From contig NZ_JBNAGH010000003.1 of the NCBI RefSeq assembly GCF_049801095.1, positions 670,041-734,040 on the forward strand: a stretch of 64,000 bases of DNA, given 5' to 3'. Position 1 is the first letter of the stretch. Each line of letters opens with the position of its first letter. The stretch is from Dinoroseobacter sp049801095. Its GTDB lineage: Bacteria > Pseudomonadota > Alphaproteobacteria > Rhodobacterales > Rhodobacteraceae. A program made the translations under genes and the position numbers. Below are positions 24,934 through 33,031 of the stretch, in pieces. The notes beneath the pieces were generated by a model. That model worked only from the letters and a program-made list of their open reading frames with translations, was not told the origin of the DNA and made no database searches.

Positions 24934-26535
24934 TTATTCCGCGGGGGCTGCGATCGGGGCGGAAGCTTTCTTCGCTTCGCCACGGGTCACAGTCCACCAA
25001 AGGTTGAGGCACATGATGATCGAGCCAGCCAGGTACAGGACCCCGCCGAGACCGCGGACCACATACATCGGGAACTTCGCGGAGACGGTGTCTGCAAAGG
25101 AGTTCACGAGGAAACCCTGCGCATCCACTTCGCGCCACATCAGGCCCTCCATGATGCCGGTGACCCACATGGCCGAGGCGTAGAGAACGATCCCGATCGT
25201 GGCGAGCCAGAAGTGCCAGCTGACCATGGAGAGGCTATAGAGCCGCTCGCGGTTCCACAGGCGCGGCACCAGGAAGTAGAGCGCGCCGAAGGTGATCATG
25301 CCGTTCCAGCCCAGAGCGCCGGAATGCACGTGGCCAATGGTCCAGTCGGTGTAGTGGCTCAGGCTGTTGACCGCGCGGATCGACATCATCGGACCCTCGA
25401 AGGTCGACATGCCGTAAAAGCCGATCGAGATCACCATCATCCGGATCACCGGGTCGGTGCGCAGCTTGTCCCAGGCGCCCGAGAGCGTCATCAGGCCGTT
25501 GATCATGCCACCCCAGCTCGGCATCCACAGGATGATCGAGAACACCATGCCGAGGGTCGAGGCCCAGTCCGGCAGCGCGGTGTAATGCAGGTGGTGCGGA
25601 CCCGCCCAGATATACAGGAAGATCAGGGCCCAGAAGTGAATGATCGAGAGCTTGTAGCTGAAGACCGGGCGTTCGGCTTGCTTGGGCACGAAGTAATACA
25701 TCATGCCGAGGAAGCCCGCCGTCAGGAAGAAGCCCACGGCGTTATGGCCGTACCACCACTGCATCATGGCGTCCTGAACACCGGCAAACACCTGCACGGA
25801 GCGGGATCCGAAGATCGAGACCGGCAGCGACAGGTTGTTGCCCAGATGGAGCATCGCCACGGTGACGATGAAGCTCAGCAGGAACCAGTTGGCCACATAG
25901 ATGTGCTTTTCCTTGCGGGTCATGATCGTGCCGAGGAAGACCGCCAGATAGGCGACCCAGACCACGGTCAGCCACAGATCCACATACCATTCAGGCTCGG
26001 CATATTCCTTGGACTGGGTCGCGCCCAGAAGGTAGCCCGTGGCTGCCAGCACGATAAAAAGATTGTAGCCCCAGAACACGAACCAGGCGAGATTGCCGCC
26101 CCAGAGACGCGACGCCGACGTGCGCTGTACGATGTAGAAGGACGTGCAAATCAAGGCGTTGCCGCCAAACGCAAAAATCACCGCACTGGTGTGCAGCGGT
26201 CTCAGGCGTCCGAAGTTTGCATATCCCTCGGCCCAGGCGAAGTTGAGCGAGGGGAAGGCCAGCTGAAACGCGATGAACGTCCCCGCCAGAAAGCCCACCA
26301 CACCCCAAAAGGCCGTGGCCACGACGCCGTAGCGCACAACGTCGTCCATATATTCACTTGTATCGATTGTCTTCGGTTCGTCCACACGACGCACCTGCCA
26401 GAGGAACATTCCCCCGGCGATCAGCATGATCAAGACAGCGTGGACCTGATAGGCCAGATCGCGGGCGTAGTTGGCAGCGATTGCTGCCGCCAGAGCGACC
26501 AGACCAAGCAGTACGATTTTAACGTAATCCCACAT
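24934..26535 (-). CDS. ccoN: cbb3-type cytochrome c oxidase catalytic subunit CcoN
   Basis: 533 residues with about twelve membrane helices. Heme- and CuB-ligand regions are visible: HTSAVIFAFGGNAL (low-spin heme His), WWYGHNAVGFFLTAGFLGM (CuB His and the cbb3-specific Tyr further on), WAGPHHLHYTALP and HVHSGALGWNG. It is the O2-reducing, proton-pumping subunit of the high-affinity oxidase used at low oxygen. First gene of ccoNOQP; an FNR box is centred about 103 bp upstream. Confidence 0.97.
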   Translation of the reverse strand: MWDYVKIVLLGLVALAAAIAANYARDLAYQVHAVLIMLIAGGMFLWQVRRVDEPKTIDTSEYMDDVVRYGVVATAFWGVVGFLAGTFIAFQLAFPSLNFAWAEGYANFGRLRPLHTSAVIFAFGGNALICTSFYIVQRTSASRLWGGNLAWFVFWGYNLFIVLAATGYLLGATQSKEYAEPEWYVDLWLTVVWVAYLAVFLGTIMTRKEKHIYVANWFLLSFIVTVAMLHLGNNLSLPVSIFGSRSVQVFAGVQDAMMQWWYGHNAVGFFLTAGFLGMMYYFVPKQAERPVFSYKLSIIHFWALIFLYIWAGPHHLHYTALPDWASTLGMVFSIILWMPSWGGMINGLMTLSGAWDKLRTDPVIRMMVISIGFYGMSTFEGPMMSIRAVNSLSHYTDWTIGHVHSGALGWNGMITFGALYFLVPRLWNRERLYSLSMVSWHFWLATIGIVLYASAMWVTGIMEGLMWREVDAQGFLVNSFADTVSAKFPMYVVRGLGGVLYLAGSIIMCLNLWWTVTRGEAKKASAPIAAPAE

Positions 26536-26631
26536 TGATCGTCCCTTCGTTAATCCGTTCGTGTGACCGACTCGCGGGACACTTCGGTGTTAATTATGGG
26601 ATTTACATGCGGGTTATGCGGGGGCGGATCC

Positions 26632-26645
26632 TTGATCCATGTCAA
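26632..26645. promoter_or_regulatory. FNR/FnrL box upstream of ccoNOQP
   Basis: TTGATCCATGTCAA matches TTGAT-N4-ATCAA with one difference. The centre is about 103 bp before the ccoN start codon, leaving room for a class II FNR promoter and a leader of roughly 60 nt. A matching site is well known in front of ccoN in Rhodobacter. Confidence 0.85.
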
Positions 26646-26820
26646 AGATCCGGAACGAGGGCGCAAAGAAGTCCCGCCCGCCGCAATAAGTCGCAGATCT
26701 GACAGCCTTGGTGTCTGATTTTGTTGACATTTTCGGGGCCGATTTCCGCCATTTCCGCGGGTGTTAGCGCTCTCCTGCGACATCGTTTCCCCGGTCGGGG
26801 AGCAGCTATGCACTGGGCAC

Positions 26821-26840
26821 AAGTTGACAGGAATCAACTT
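26821..26840. promoter_or_regulatory. Second FNR-like palindrome, far upstream of ccoN
   Basis: AAGTTGA-CAGGAA-TCAACTT is a perfect 7 bp inverted repeat that contains TTGACAGGAATCAA (26824-26837), an FNR-type site TTGAC-N4-ATCAA. It is about 290 bp from the ccoN start and downstream of the fnrL terminator. It may be an accessory FnrL/Dnr-type site or belong to a promoter of something unannotated. Confidence 0.55.
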
Positions 26841-26851
26841 CTGGCACGGGG

Positions 26852-26871
26852 GAAAAAGGTGCCATGGCACC
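26852..26871 (-). terminator. Probable intrinsic terminator of fnrL
   Basis: GGTGCCATGGCACC (26858-26871) is a perfect palindrome (5 bp stem, 4 nt loop) that on the minus strand is followed by TTTTT (26857-26853). It lies about 40 bp after the fnrL stop codon. Confidence 0.6.
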
Positions 26872-26909
26872 CCAAGATCGCGGGTTTTAACGCTGCTTGC
26901 GAAAGCCGA

Positions 26910-27659
26910 TCAGACCAGCGGACCGCCGTCAGAATCGTCCCCGGTCTCGTCCAGAAGACGGTTGAAATCGGGGATCGTGACCTCGCGCTTGCCGCGCAGG
27001 GCGATCACCCCGTCACGCTTCAGGGCCGAGACCTGACGGCTCACCGTCTCAAGGGTCAGGCCGAGATAATCAGCCATGGCTTCCCGGGTCATGGGCAGCT
27101 CGAAGGTGAAGGACGAGGTGTGGTCATGCTGGGCGATGGCCGCATTGCGCCGGGCGATGATCGCAATCAGGCTCGCGATCTTCTCGCGCGCGGTCTTGCG
27201 CCCCAGAAGCAGCATCCATTCCCGCGCGGCATCAAGCTCGTCCAGGGTCATCTCCAGCAGACGCTGCGCCACATGGGGCGTGTCGTTCATCATCTGCTCG
27301 AAAGGTCCGCGCCGGAAGCAGCACAGGGTGACCTTGGTGCTCGCCGTTACATCATAGGGCGCATGGATCCGCCCGGGACGCCCCATGAAATCCGACGGCA
27401 GGAGGAGGCCGACCATCTGGCGGCGCCCGTCTTCCATGGTCTGGCTCAGGGAAGCGATCCCTTCGACCACGGAGGCCACGAAATTCAGCTCATCCCCGGA
27501 CCACACAATGGTCTGCCCCGCCTCGAAATCACGGTAGTATTTCATGCTTTCGAGCAGCTCGAGCTCATCGCTTTCACACCGCGCGCAAACCGCCCGATGC
27601 CGGATAGGGCAGTCGGAACAATCTTTATGCAGTTGAATGGTTTGGCTGGTCGCCGTCAT
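26910..27659 (-). CDS. fnrL: Oxygen-responsive Crp/Fnr regulator FnrL
   Basis: 249 residues. Four N-terminal cysteines (Cys14, 17, 25, 28) and the central Cys113/114 in KVTLCCF supply ligands for the oxygen-labile [4Fe-4S] cluster. A cNMP-fold sensor (about 30-150), a dimer helix and a winged helix follow, with the recognition helix in TLETVSRQVSALK, whose E-SR pattern reads FNR boxes. It activates microaerobic genes such as ccoNOQP, ccoGHIS and hemN. The frame stays open far upstream, but the start at 27659 matches FnrL length. An FNR box lies only 4-17 nt before the start, suggesting autoregulation. Confidence 0.96.
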   Translation of the reverse strand: MTATSQTIQLHKDCSDCPIRHRAVCARCESDELELLESMKYYRDFEAGQTIVWSGDELNFVASVVEGIASLSQTMEDGRRQMVGLLLPSDFMGRPGRIHAPYDVTASTKVTLCCFRRGPFEQMMNDTPHVAQRLLEMTLDELDAAREWMLLLGRKTAREKIASLIAIIARRNAAIAQHDHTSSFTFELPMTREAMADYLGLTLETVSRQVSALKRDGVIALRGKREVTIPDFNRLLDETGDDSDGGPLV

Positions 27660-27662
27660 AGA

Positions 27663-27676
27663 TTGATCTGGGTCAA
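27663..27676. promoter_or_regulatory. FNR/FnrL box between fnrL and hemN
   Basis: TTGATCTGGGTCAA, one mismatch to TTGAT-N4-ATCAA. Its centre is 41.5 bp from the hemN ATG and only about 10.5 bp from the fnrL ATG. It can activate hemN and, by its position, block fnrL transcription or initiation. Confidence 0.85.
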
Positions 27677-27710
27677 GGACGCGGGAAGTCTGGTAGCCCA
27701 CCCTAGGCGA

Positions 27711-29072
27711 ATGGACACCAAAACGCAACTTTCGCGCTTGGGCCTTTTTGACGCTCGCGTCCCGCGGTACACCAGCTACCCCACGGCGACGCATTTCGCG
27801 AAAACGGTCTCGGCAGCTCATTTCACCGATTGGGTCTCGGCGATCACGCCGGGTACCGAGATCTCGCTCTATGCGCATGTTCCGTTTTGCCGGCGCCTGT
27901 GCTGGTTCTGCGCCTGCAGGACCCAAGGCACACAGAGCGATGAGCCCGTGCGCGCCTATGTCGAAACACTTCTGACCGAGATCGCCATGCTGCGGGAGGC
28001 CCTGCCCGAGGGCGTGCGCCTGTCGCGGATCCACTGGGGGGGCGGCACGCCGACCCTGCTCGGCCCGGACATGATGCGCGAATTGGCCGCGGCCATGTTT
28101 GCGGTCGCGCCAAAGGCGGAGAATGCCGAGTTCTCGGTCGAGATCGATCCGAACGAGATTGACGACGCCCGGCTGGATGCCCTGGCTGCGGCGGGGATGA
28201 ACCGCGCCTCCATCGGGGTGCAGGATTTCGATCCGGAGATCCAGAAGGCGATCGGTCGGGAGCAGAGCTTCGAGGTGACCGAGGCCGCCGTATTGGGTCT
28301 GCGCGCCCGCGGGATCCAGAGCCTGAACACCGACATCCTCTATGGCCTGCCCTTCCAGACTGGCGCGAAAATCACCGACTCGGTGCAAAAGCTGCTCTCG
28401 CTGCAGCCGGACCGCGTGGCGCTTTATGGCTATGCCCATGTGCCCTGGATGGCGCGGCGCCAGAACCTGATCCCGAATGAGGCTCTGCCCACGCCCGAGG
28501 CGCGGCTGGAGCTCTTCGATACGGCGCGGCGGCTCTTCCGCTGGGACAACTACGCCGAGATCGGGATCGACCATTTTGCCCATGCCTCTGACGGTCTGGC
28601 GCTGGCGGCCCAGACTGGCAAGCTGCGCCGGAATTTCCAGGGCTACACGGATGACACGGCCTCTGTCCTGATCGGGCTCGGCGCCTCCGCGATCTCGCGC
28701 TTCCCCCAGGGCTATGCCCAGAATGCCAGCGGCACGGCTCAGTATCAGAAAGCGATCCGCGCCCGGCAATTCGCCACGGCGCGGGGCCATGCCTTCGTGG
28801 GCGATGACCTGCTCCGCGCGCGGATGATCGAGATGGTCATGTGTGACTTCAAGATCGACGGCTCGGCCCTGCAGCAGGAATTCCCGATCACCGAGGCGCG
28901 CCTGTGGGAGATGCTCCAACGGGCCGCTGACCAGTTCGAGGGTATGGTGATCGTGGATCGCGAGCGCCTGACCCTCACCATTCCGGAGCGGGCCCAGCCG
29001 CTCACCCGGATGATCGCACGGGCCTTCGATGGCTATGAAGCCCCTGCGGGCAGCCACTCGATCGCAACCTGA
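27711..29072 (+). CDS. hemN: Oxygen-independent coproporphyrinogen III oxidase (radical SAM)
   Basis: 453 residues, normal for HemN. The radical SAM motif is FCRRLCWFC (Cys60, 64, 67) with the extra HemN Cys69, followed by WGGGTPTLL, NTDILYGLPFQT and IGLGASAISRFPQGYAQN. It decarboxylates coproporphyrinogen III anaerobically using two SAM molecules. The frame is open upstream, but the MDTKTQLSRLGLFDARVPRYTSYPTA start is family-like. It is divergent from fnrL with an FNR box between them. The ribosome-binding site is weak (AGG 3-4 nt from ATG), so a short-leader or leaderless mRNA is possible. Confidence 0.95.
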   Translation: MDTKTQLSRLGLFDARVPRYTSYPTATHFAKTVSAAHFTDWVSAITPGTEISLYAHVPFCRRLCWFCACRTQGTQSDEPVRAYVETLLTEIAMLREALPEGVRLSRIHWGGGTPTLLGPDMMRELAAAMFAVAPKAENAEFSVEIDPNEIDDARLDALAAAGMNRASIGVQDFDPEIQKAIGREQSFEVTEAAVLGLRARGIQSLNTDILYGLPFQTGAKITDSVQKLLSLQPDRVALYGYAHVPWMARRQNLIPNEALPTPEARLELFDTARRLFRWDNYAEIGIDHFAHASDGLALAAQTGKLRRNFQGYTDDTASVLIGLGASAISRFPQGYAQNASGTAQYQKAIRARQFATARGHAFVGDDLLRARMIEMVMCDFKIDGSALQQEFPITEARLWEMLQRAADQFEGMVIVDRERLTLTIPERAQPLTRMIARAFDGYEAPAGSHSIAT

Positions 29073-29126
29073 TATACCCCGATACGGGGGACGGGCCCCT
29101 TCCTCCCAGCCCGCGCCCTCGCGACC

Positions 29127-29149
29127 GGCCTGACCCTCTGGGTCAGGCC
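29127..29149. terminator. Hairpin between convergent hemN and yejF
   Basis: GGCCTGACCC-TCT-GGGTCAGGCC is a perfect 10 bp stem with a 3 nt loop spanning the yejF-like stop codon. There is no clear T run on either side, so termination from both directions is likely but not proven. Confidence 0.55.
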
Positions 29150-30744
29150 GCCCCGCGATCCATGAATGCGGCGGCCAGCAATTCCTTGGTGTAATCCGAG
29201 CTCGGATGCTCGAAGATCTGGGCGCCTTCACCCATCTCCACCACATCGCCCTGCTTCATCACGATCACCTTATGGCTGAGCGCGCGCACGACCTTCAGGT
29301 CGTGGCTGATGAAGATATAGGCCAGCCCGTATTTCTGCTGCAGGTTGCGGAGAAGTTCGACGATTTGCACCTGCACGGTCATGTCGAGTGCCGAGGTTGG
29401 CTCGTCCAGCACCACCAGCTTGGGTCGCAGGATCATCGCCCGGGCGATCGCGATCCGCTGCCGCTGCCCGCCGGAGAATTCATGGGGGTAGCGGTCCATC
29501 ATCGCCGGGTCGAGCCCGACCTCCACGAGGATCTCGGCCACGAGCTCGCGCGGGTCGCGCCCATCCGGGTTGCCATGGACCCCGAGCCCCTCGGCGATGA
29601 TCTGAGCAATGGTCAGGCGCGGGCTCAGGCTGCCATAGGGGTCCTGAAAGACCACCTGCATATCCTTGCGCAGGCGCCGCAGCTCCCGCGTTTTCCAGCC
29701 CTGGATGTTCTCGCCTGCATAGACGATCCGCCCCTCGGAGGAGATCAGTCGCAGGATCGCGAGCGCGAGAGTCGTCTTGCCCGAGCCGCTTTCGCCCACG
29801 ATGCCGAGGGTCTCGCCCGCGCGCACATCCAGTGTCGCATCATTGACGGCCTTCACATGACCCACTGTGCGGCGCAGGATGCCGCGCTGGATCGGGAACC
29901 AGACCTTGAGGTTCTGGGTCTCCGCCACGATGGGCGCGGCCTCGGGCACCGGGTCGGGCTGGCCCGATGGCTCCGCCGCCAAGAGCTTGCGCGTATAGGG
30001 GTGCTGCGGATTGGCAAAGATCTCGGCCGTGGGGCCGGTCTCGACGATCTCGCCGCCCTGCATCACACAGACCCGGTCTGCAATCCGCCGCACAATGGTC
30101 AGGTCATGGGTGATGAACAAAAGGCTCATCCCTTCGGAGGCCTTCAACTCCGCCAGAAGATCGAGGATCTGCGCCTGAATGGTGACATCGAGCGCCGTGG
30201 TCGGCTCGTCCGCAATCAGGAGATGCGGCCCGTTGGCCAGTGCCATGGCAATCATCACGCGCTGCCGCTGCCCGCCCGAGAGCTGGTGGGGATAGGCCTC
30301 CAACCGGCTTTCCGCATCGCGGATCCCGACCTTTTCCAGCAGGTCGATGACCCGCGTGCGCGCAGCGTCGCCCGTGAGGCCCTGATGCAGGGTCAGGCTT
30401 TCGGTGATCTGCTTTTCCAGCGGGTGAAGCGGGTTGAGCGAGGTCATCGGCTCCTGAAAGATGAAGCTGACATCATTGCCCCGCACCCGTCGCAGATCCG
30501 CCTCGGGCGCGCCGACCATCTCGGTGCCCTCATAGGTGATGGAGCCGGAGACCTCCGCCGCATCAGGCAGGAGCGAGACCGTGCTGAGCGCGGTTACCGA
30601 CTTGCCCGAACCGCTCTCGCCCACAAGGGCCACGGTCTCCCCCGAGGCCACGTCAAAGCTGACGCCCTTGACCGCCTCGGAGAGCTGGCCGTCCTGCCGG
30701 AAGGCCACGCGCAGGTCGCGCACCTGAAGGACTGCATCGCTCAT
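29143..30744 (-). CDS. yejF: Peptide ABC transporter ATPase with two ABC modules (YejF-like)
   Basis: 533 residues with two complete nucleotide-binding domains in one chain. Each has Walker A (GESGSGKS near 41 and GESGSGKT near 318), a signature LSGGQRQ or FSGGQRQ, Walker B (LLIADEPT, LVVLDEPT) and a switch His (THD, SHD). This duplicated form is characteristic of YejF, which powers the YejABEF importer for oligopeptides and microcin C-like compounds. It overlaps the yejE-like stop by 4 bp and ends the operon. Confidence 0.92.
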   Translation of the reverse strand: MSDAVLQVRDLRVAFRQDGQLSEAVKGVSFDVASGETVALVGESGSGKSVTALSTVSLLPDAAEVSGSITYEGTEMVGAPEADLRRVRGNDVSFIFQEPMTSLNPLHPLEKQITESLTLHQGLTGDAARTRVIDLLEKVGIRDAESRLEAYPHQLSGGQRQRVMIAMALANGPHLLIADEPTTALDVTIQAQILDLLAELKASEGMSLLFITHDLTIVRRIADRVCVMQGGEIVETGPTAEIFANPQHPYTRKLLAAEPSGQPDPVPEAAPIVAETQNLKVWFPIQRGILRRTVGHVKAVNDATLDVRAGETLGIVGESGSGKTTLALAILRLISSEGRIVYAGENIQGWKTRELRRLRKDMQVVFQDPYGSLSPRLTIAQIIAEGLGVHGNPDGRDPRELVAEILVEVGLDPAMMDRYPHEFSGGQRQRIAIARAMILRPKLVVLDEPTSALDMTVQVQIVELLRNLQQKYGLAYIFISHDLKVVRALSHKVIVMKQGDVVEMGEGAQIFEHPSSDYTKELLAAAFMDRGAA

Positions 30745-31925
30745 GAGAAGGTCTTTCTGGGGTCAAAGGCATCGCGGATACCCTCGAAGACGAACACCAT
30801 CAGCGACAGCATGATCGCGAAGGTAAAGAAGGCGGTGAAGCCGAGCCACGGCGCCTGCAGGTTCTGCTTGGCCTGCAGGGTCAGCTCACCCAGGGACGGC
30901 GCCGAGGACGGCAGACCGAAGCCGAGGAAGTCGAGCGTGGCCAGGGAGCCCACGGTGCCCGTGACGATGAAGGGCAGCATGGTGACCGTCGCCACCATCG
31001 CGTTGGGCAGCACATGGCGGAACATGATCTTAACGTTGGACACACCCAGCGCCCGGGCCGCACGGACATACTCGAAGTTCCGCGCGCGCAGGAACTCCGC
31101 CCGCACCACGCCCACCAGCGCCGTCCAGCCAAAGAGCACCATGAGGAAGACGAGTAGCCAGAAATTCATCTGGAAGATCGCCGCGACGATGATGATGATA
31201 TAGAGGCTCGGCGTTGCCCCCCAGAGCTCGATGATCCGTTGGAAGATCAGGTCCGTGAGCCCGCCGAAATAGCCCTGCACCGCGCCTGCGGCGATCCCGA
31301 TCACCGAGGTCAGGAAGGTCACGACCAGCGCAAAGGCCACCGAGAGGCGGAAGCCGTAGATCACCCGCGCCAGCACATCGCGGGCCGTGTCATCGGTGCC
31401 CAGCCAGTGATTGGCGTCGGGCGCTGACGGCGCTGTGCCCTGAATGTCGTTGATCGTGTCATAGCTGTAGGGGATCAGCGGCCAGAGCAGCCACCCCTTG
31501 TGGATCTCGGCCCCGCCGACTTCGCCATCGCGCGCATCCTCGATCACGCCGATCGGGTCGTCGAAGCAATCCTCGAGCCCGCCGGAGATGATAAGGCATT
31601 GCACCTCGTCGTCGCGGTAGACCGCCTCGGTCCGGAAATCCCCGCCAAAGGCGGTCTCCGGGTAGAATTGGGTTACCGGGAAGTGCAGCTCGCCCTGATA
31701 GCTGACGATGATCGGCTTGTCGTTCGCGATCAGCTCGGCAAAGAGCGACAGGACAAAGAGCGTGCCGAAGAGGATCAGCGACCAATAGGCCCGGCGGTTG
31801 GCCTTGAAATTGCGCCAGCGGCGCTGGCCGAGCGGCGAGAGGCCGAAGCGCGACTTCTTCTCGGGCGCGGTGATTGCCTCGGGCTGCGGGGTGTCGTCGG
31901 GGCGGGTTTCTTCGGCGAGGGCCAT
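30741..31925 (-). CDS. yejE: Peptide ABC transporter permease (YejE-like)
   Basis: 394 residues from the Met at 31925. An N-terminal cytoplasmic tail, a first helix (YWSLILFGTLFVLSLFAELI), a long periplasmic insert (about 65-145, typical of YejE rather than DppC), and five further helices with the EAA-type loop YVRAARALGVSNVKIMFRHVLP. It forms the channel with YejB. 1 nt separates it from the upstream yejB-like stop. Confidence 0.92.
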   Translation of the reverse strand: MALAEETRPDDTPQPEAITAPEKKSRFGLSPLGQRRWRNFKANRRAYWSLILFGTLFVLSLFAELIANDKPIIVSYQGELHFPVTQFYPETAFGGDFRTEAVYRDDEVQCLIISGGLEDCFDDPIGVIEDARDGEVGGAEIHKGWLLWPLIPYSYDTINDIQGTAPSAPDANHWLGTDDTARDVLARVIYGFRLSVAFALVVTFLTSVIGIAAGAVQGYFGGLTDLIFQRIIELWGATPSLYIIIIVAAIFQMNFWLLVFLMVLFGWTALVGVVRAEFLRARNFEYVRAARALGVSNVKIMFRHVLPNAMVATVTMLPFIVTGTVGSLATLDFLGFGLPSSAPSLGELTLQAKQNLQAPWLGFTAFFTFAIMLSLMVFVFEGIRDAFDPRKTFS

Positions 31926-31926
31926 G

Positions 31927-33027
31927 TTACGTCTCCCTCGAGGCGAAATCGATCCGTGGGTCGATCCAGACATACATCAGGTCCGAGACGAGCCCCATCA
32001 GGAGCCCGATCAGTCCGAACACGAAGAGCGTCCCGAAGATCACCGGATAATCCCGGGCCACGGCGGCTTCAAAGCCCATGCGGCCCAACCCGTCGAGGCT
32101 GAAGATCGTCTCGATGATCAGCGAGCCGCCAAAGAAGACCGAGACGAAGACCGCGGGAAAGCCTGCGATCACGATCAGCATGGCGTTGCGGAACACATGG
32201 CCATAGAGAACCTGGCTCTCGCCCAGCCCCTTGGCCTTGGCGGTGATCACGTATTGCTTCTTGATCTCATCGAGGAAGCTGTTCTTGGTCAGCAGGGTCA
32301 GCGTGGCAAAGGCCGAGATGGTCGAGGCCAGCACGGGCAGGGTGATGTGCCACAGGTAGTCACCCACCTTGCCCAGCGCGCTCAGCTCGTCAAAATTGTC
32401 CGAGGTGAGGCCACGCAGGGGGAACCACTGAAAATAGGATCCGCCCGCGAAGAGCACGAGGAGCAGGATCGCAAAGAGGAAGCCGGGGATCGCATAGGCC
32501 ACGATGATCAGGCCGGAGGTCCAGGTGTCAAAGCTCGACCCGTCGCGGACGGCCTTGCGGATGCCCAGCGGGATCGAGACGAGATAGGCGATCAGCGTCG
32601 ACCAGAGGCCCAGAGTGATCGAGACAGGCATCTTCTCGATCACCAGATCCACCACGCTGATCGAGCGGAAATAGCTCTCGCCGAAATCGAAACGCATGTA
32701 GTCCCACATCATGTTCAGGAACCGGATATGGGGCGGCTTGTCGAAGCCGAACTGCGCCTCCAGCTCGGCGATGAATTCCGGGGGCAGCCCGCGCGAGCCG
32801 AGATAGCGGTCATCGCCCGCAGCCCCTGCGCCCACATCACCGCCACCGCCGCCCGCATCGCCACCGCCGGCGATGTTCTGGAACACGTCGCCGCCGCCAT
32901 CGAGCTGGGCCAGCACCTGTTCCACAGGGCCACCGGGGACGAACTGCGTCAGCGCAAAATTGATCAGCATGATGCCGAACAGGGTCGGGATGATCAGCGC
33001 CAGACGACGCAGGATATAGGCTCCCAT
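31927..33027 (-). CDS. yejB: Peptide ABC transporter permease (YejB-like)
   Basis: 366 residues beginning MGAYILRRLALIIPTLFGIM, nearly the E. coli YejB start. After the first helix comes a periplasmic insert that is unusually Gly/Asp-rich (about residues 44-75), then WDYMRFDFGESYFRS and the six-helix BPD core with KQYVITAKAKGLGE and the ending YVWIDPRIDF. The Gly-rich loop is in frame and YejB homologues carry an insert here, so it is not a frameshift. Partner of YejE. Confidence 0.93.
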   Translation of the reverse strand: MGAYILRRLALIIPTLFGIMLINFALTQFVPGGPVEQVLAQLDGGGDVFQNIAGGGDAGGGGGDVGAGAAGDDRYLGSRGLPPEFIAELEAQFGFDKPPHIRFLNMMWDYMRFDFGESYFRSISVVDLVIEKMPVSITLGLWSTLIAYLVSIPLGIRKAVRDGSSFDTWTSGLIIVAYAIPGFLFAILLLVLFAGGSYFQWFPLRGLTSDNFDELSALGKVGDYLWHITLPVLASTISAFATLTLLTKNSFLDEIKKQYVITAKAKGLGESQVLYGHVFRNAMLIVIAGFPAVFVSVFFGGSLIIETIFSLDGLGRMGFEAAVARDYPVIFGTLFVFGLIGLLMGLVSDLMYVWIDPRIDFASRET

Positions 33028-33031
33028 GGGG

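Larger units (their letters stand above)
26536..26909. other. Gap between fnrL and ccoN: two FNR-type boxes and a terminator
   Basis: No coding sequence is convincing here. It holds the ccoN-proximal FNR box (26632-26645), a second FNR-like palindrome within a longer inverted repeat (26821-26840), and the fnrL terminator (26852-26871). The stretch 26580-26620 is relatively AT-rich and should contain the ccoN promoter. Confidence 0.65.

Noticed and set aside
26721..29072. A 783-residue fusion upstream of and including HemN
   Set aside because: The frame is open through fnrL on the other strand simply because of high GC. The family-like start is at 27711, and fnrL is clearly coding in the antisense direction.
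26910..29246. A 778-residue protein containing FnrL at its end
   Set aside because: The upstream two thirds are antisense to hemN. FnrL has its expected length from 27659.
32770..32900. Frameshift or low-complexity artefact in yejB (Gly/Asp-rich stretch)
   Set aside because: The frame continues without interruption, and E. coli YejB also carries a Gly-rich insert at this position.
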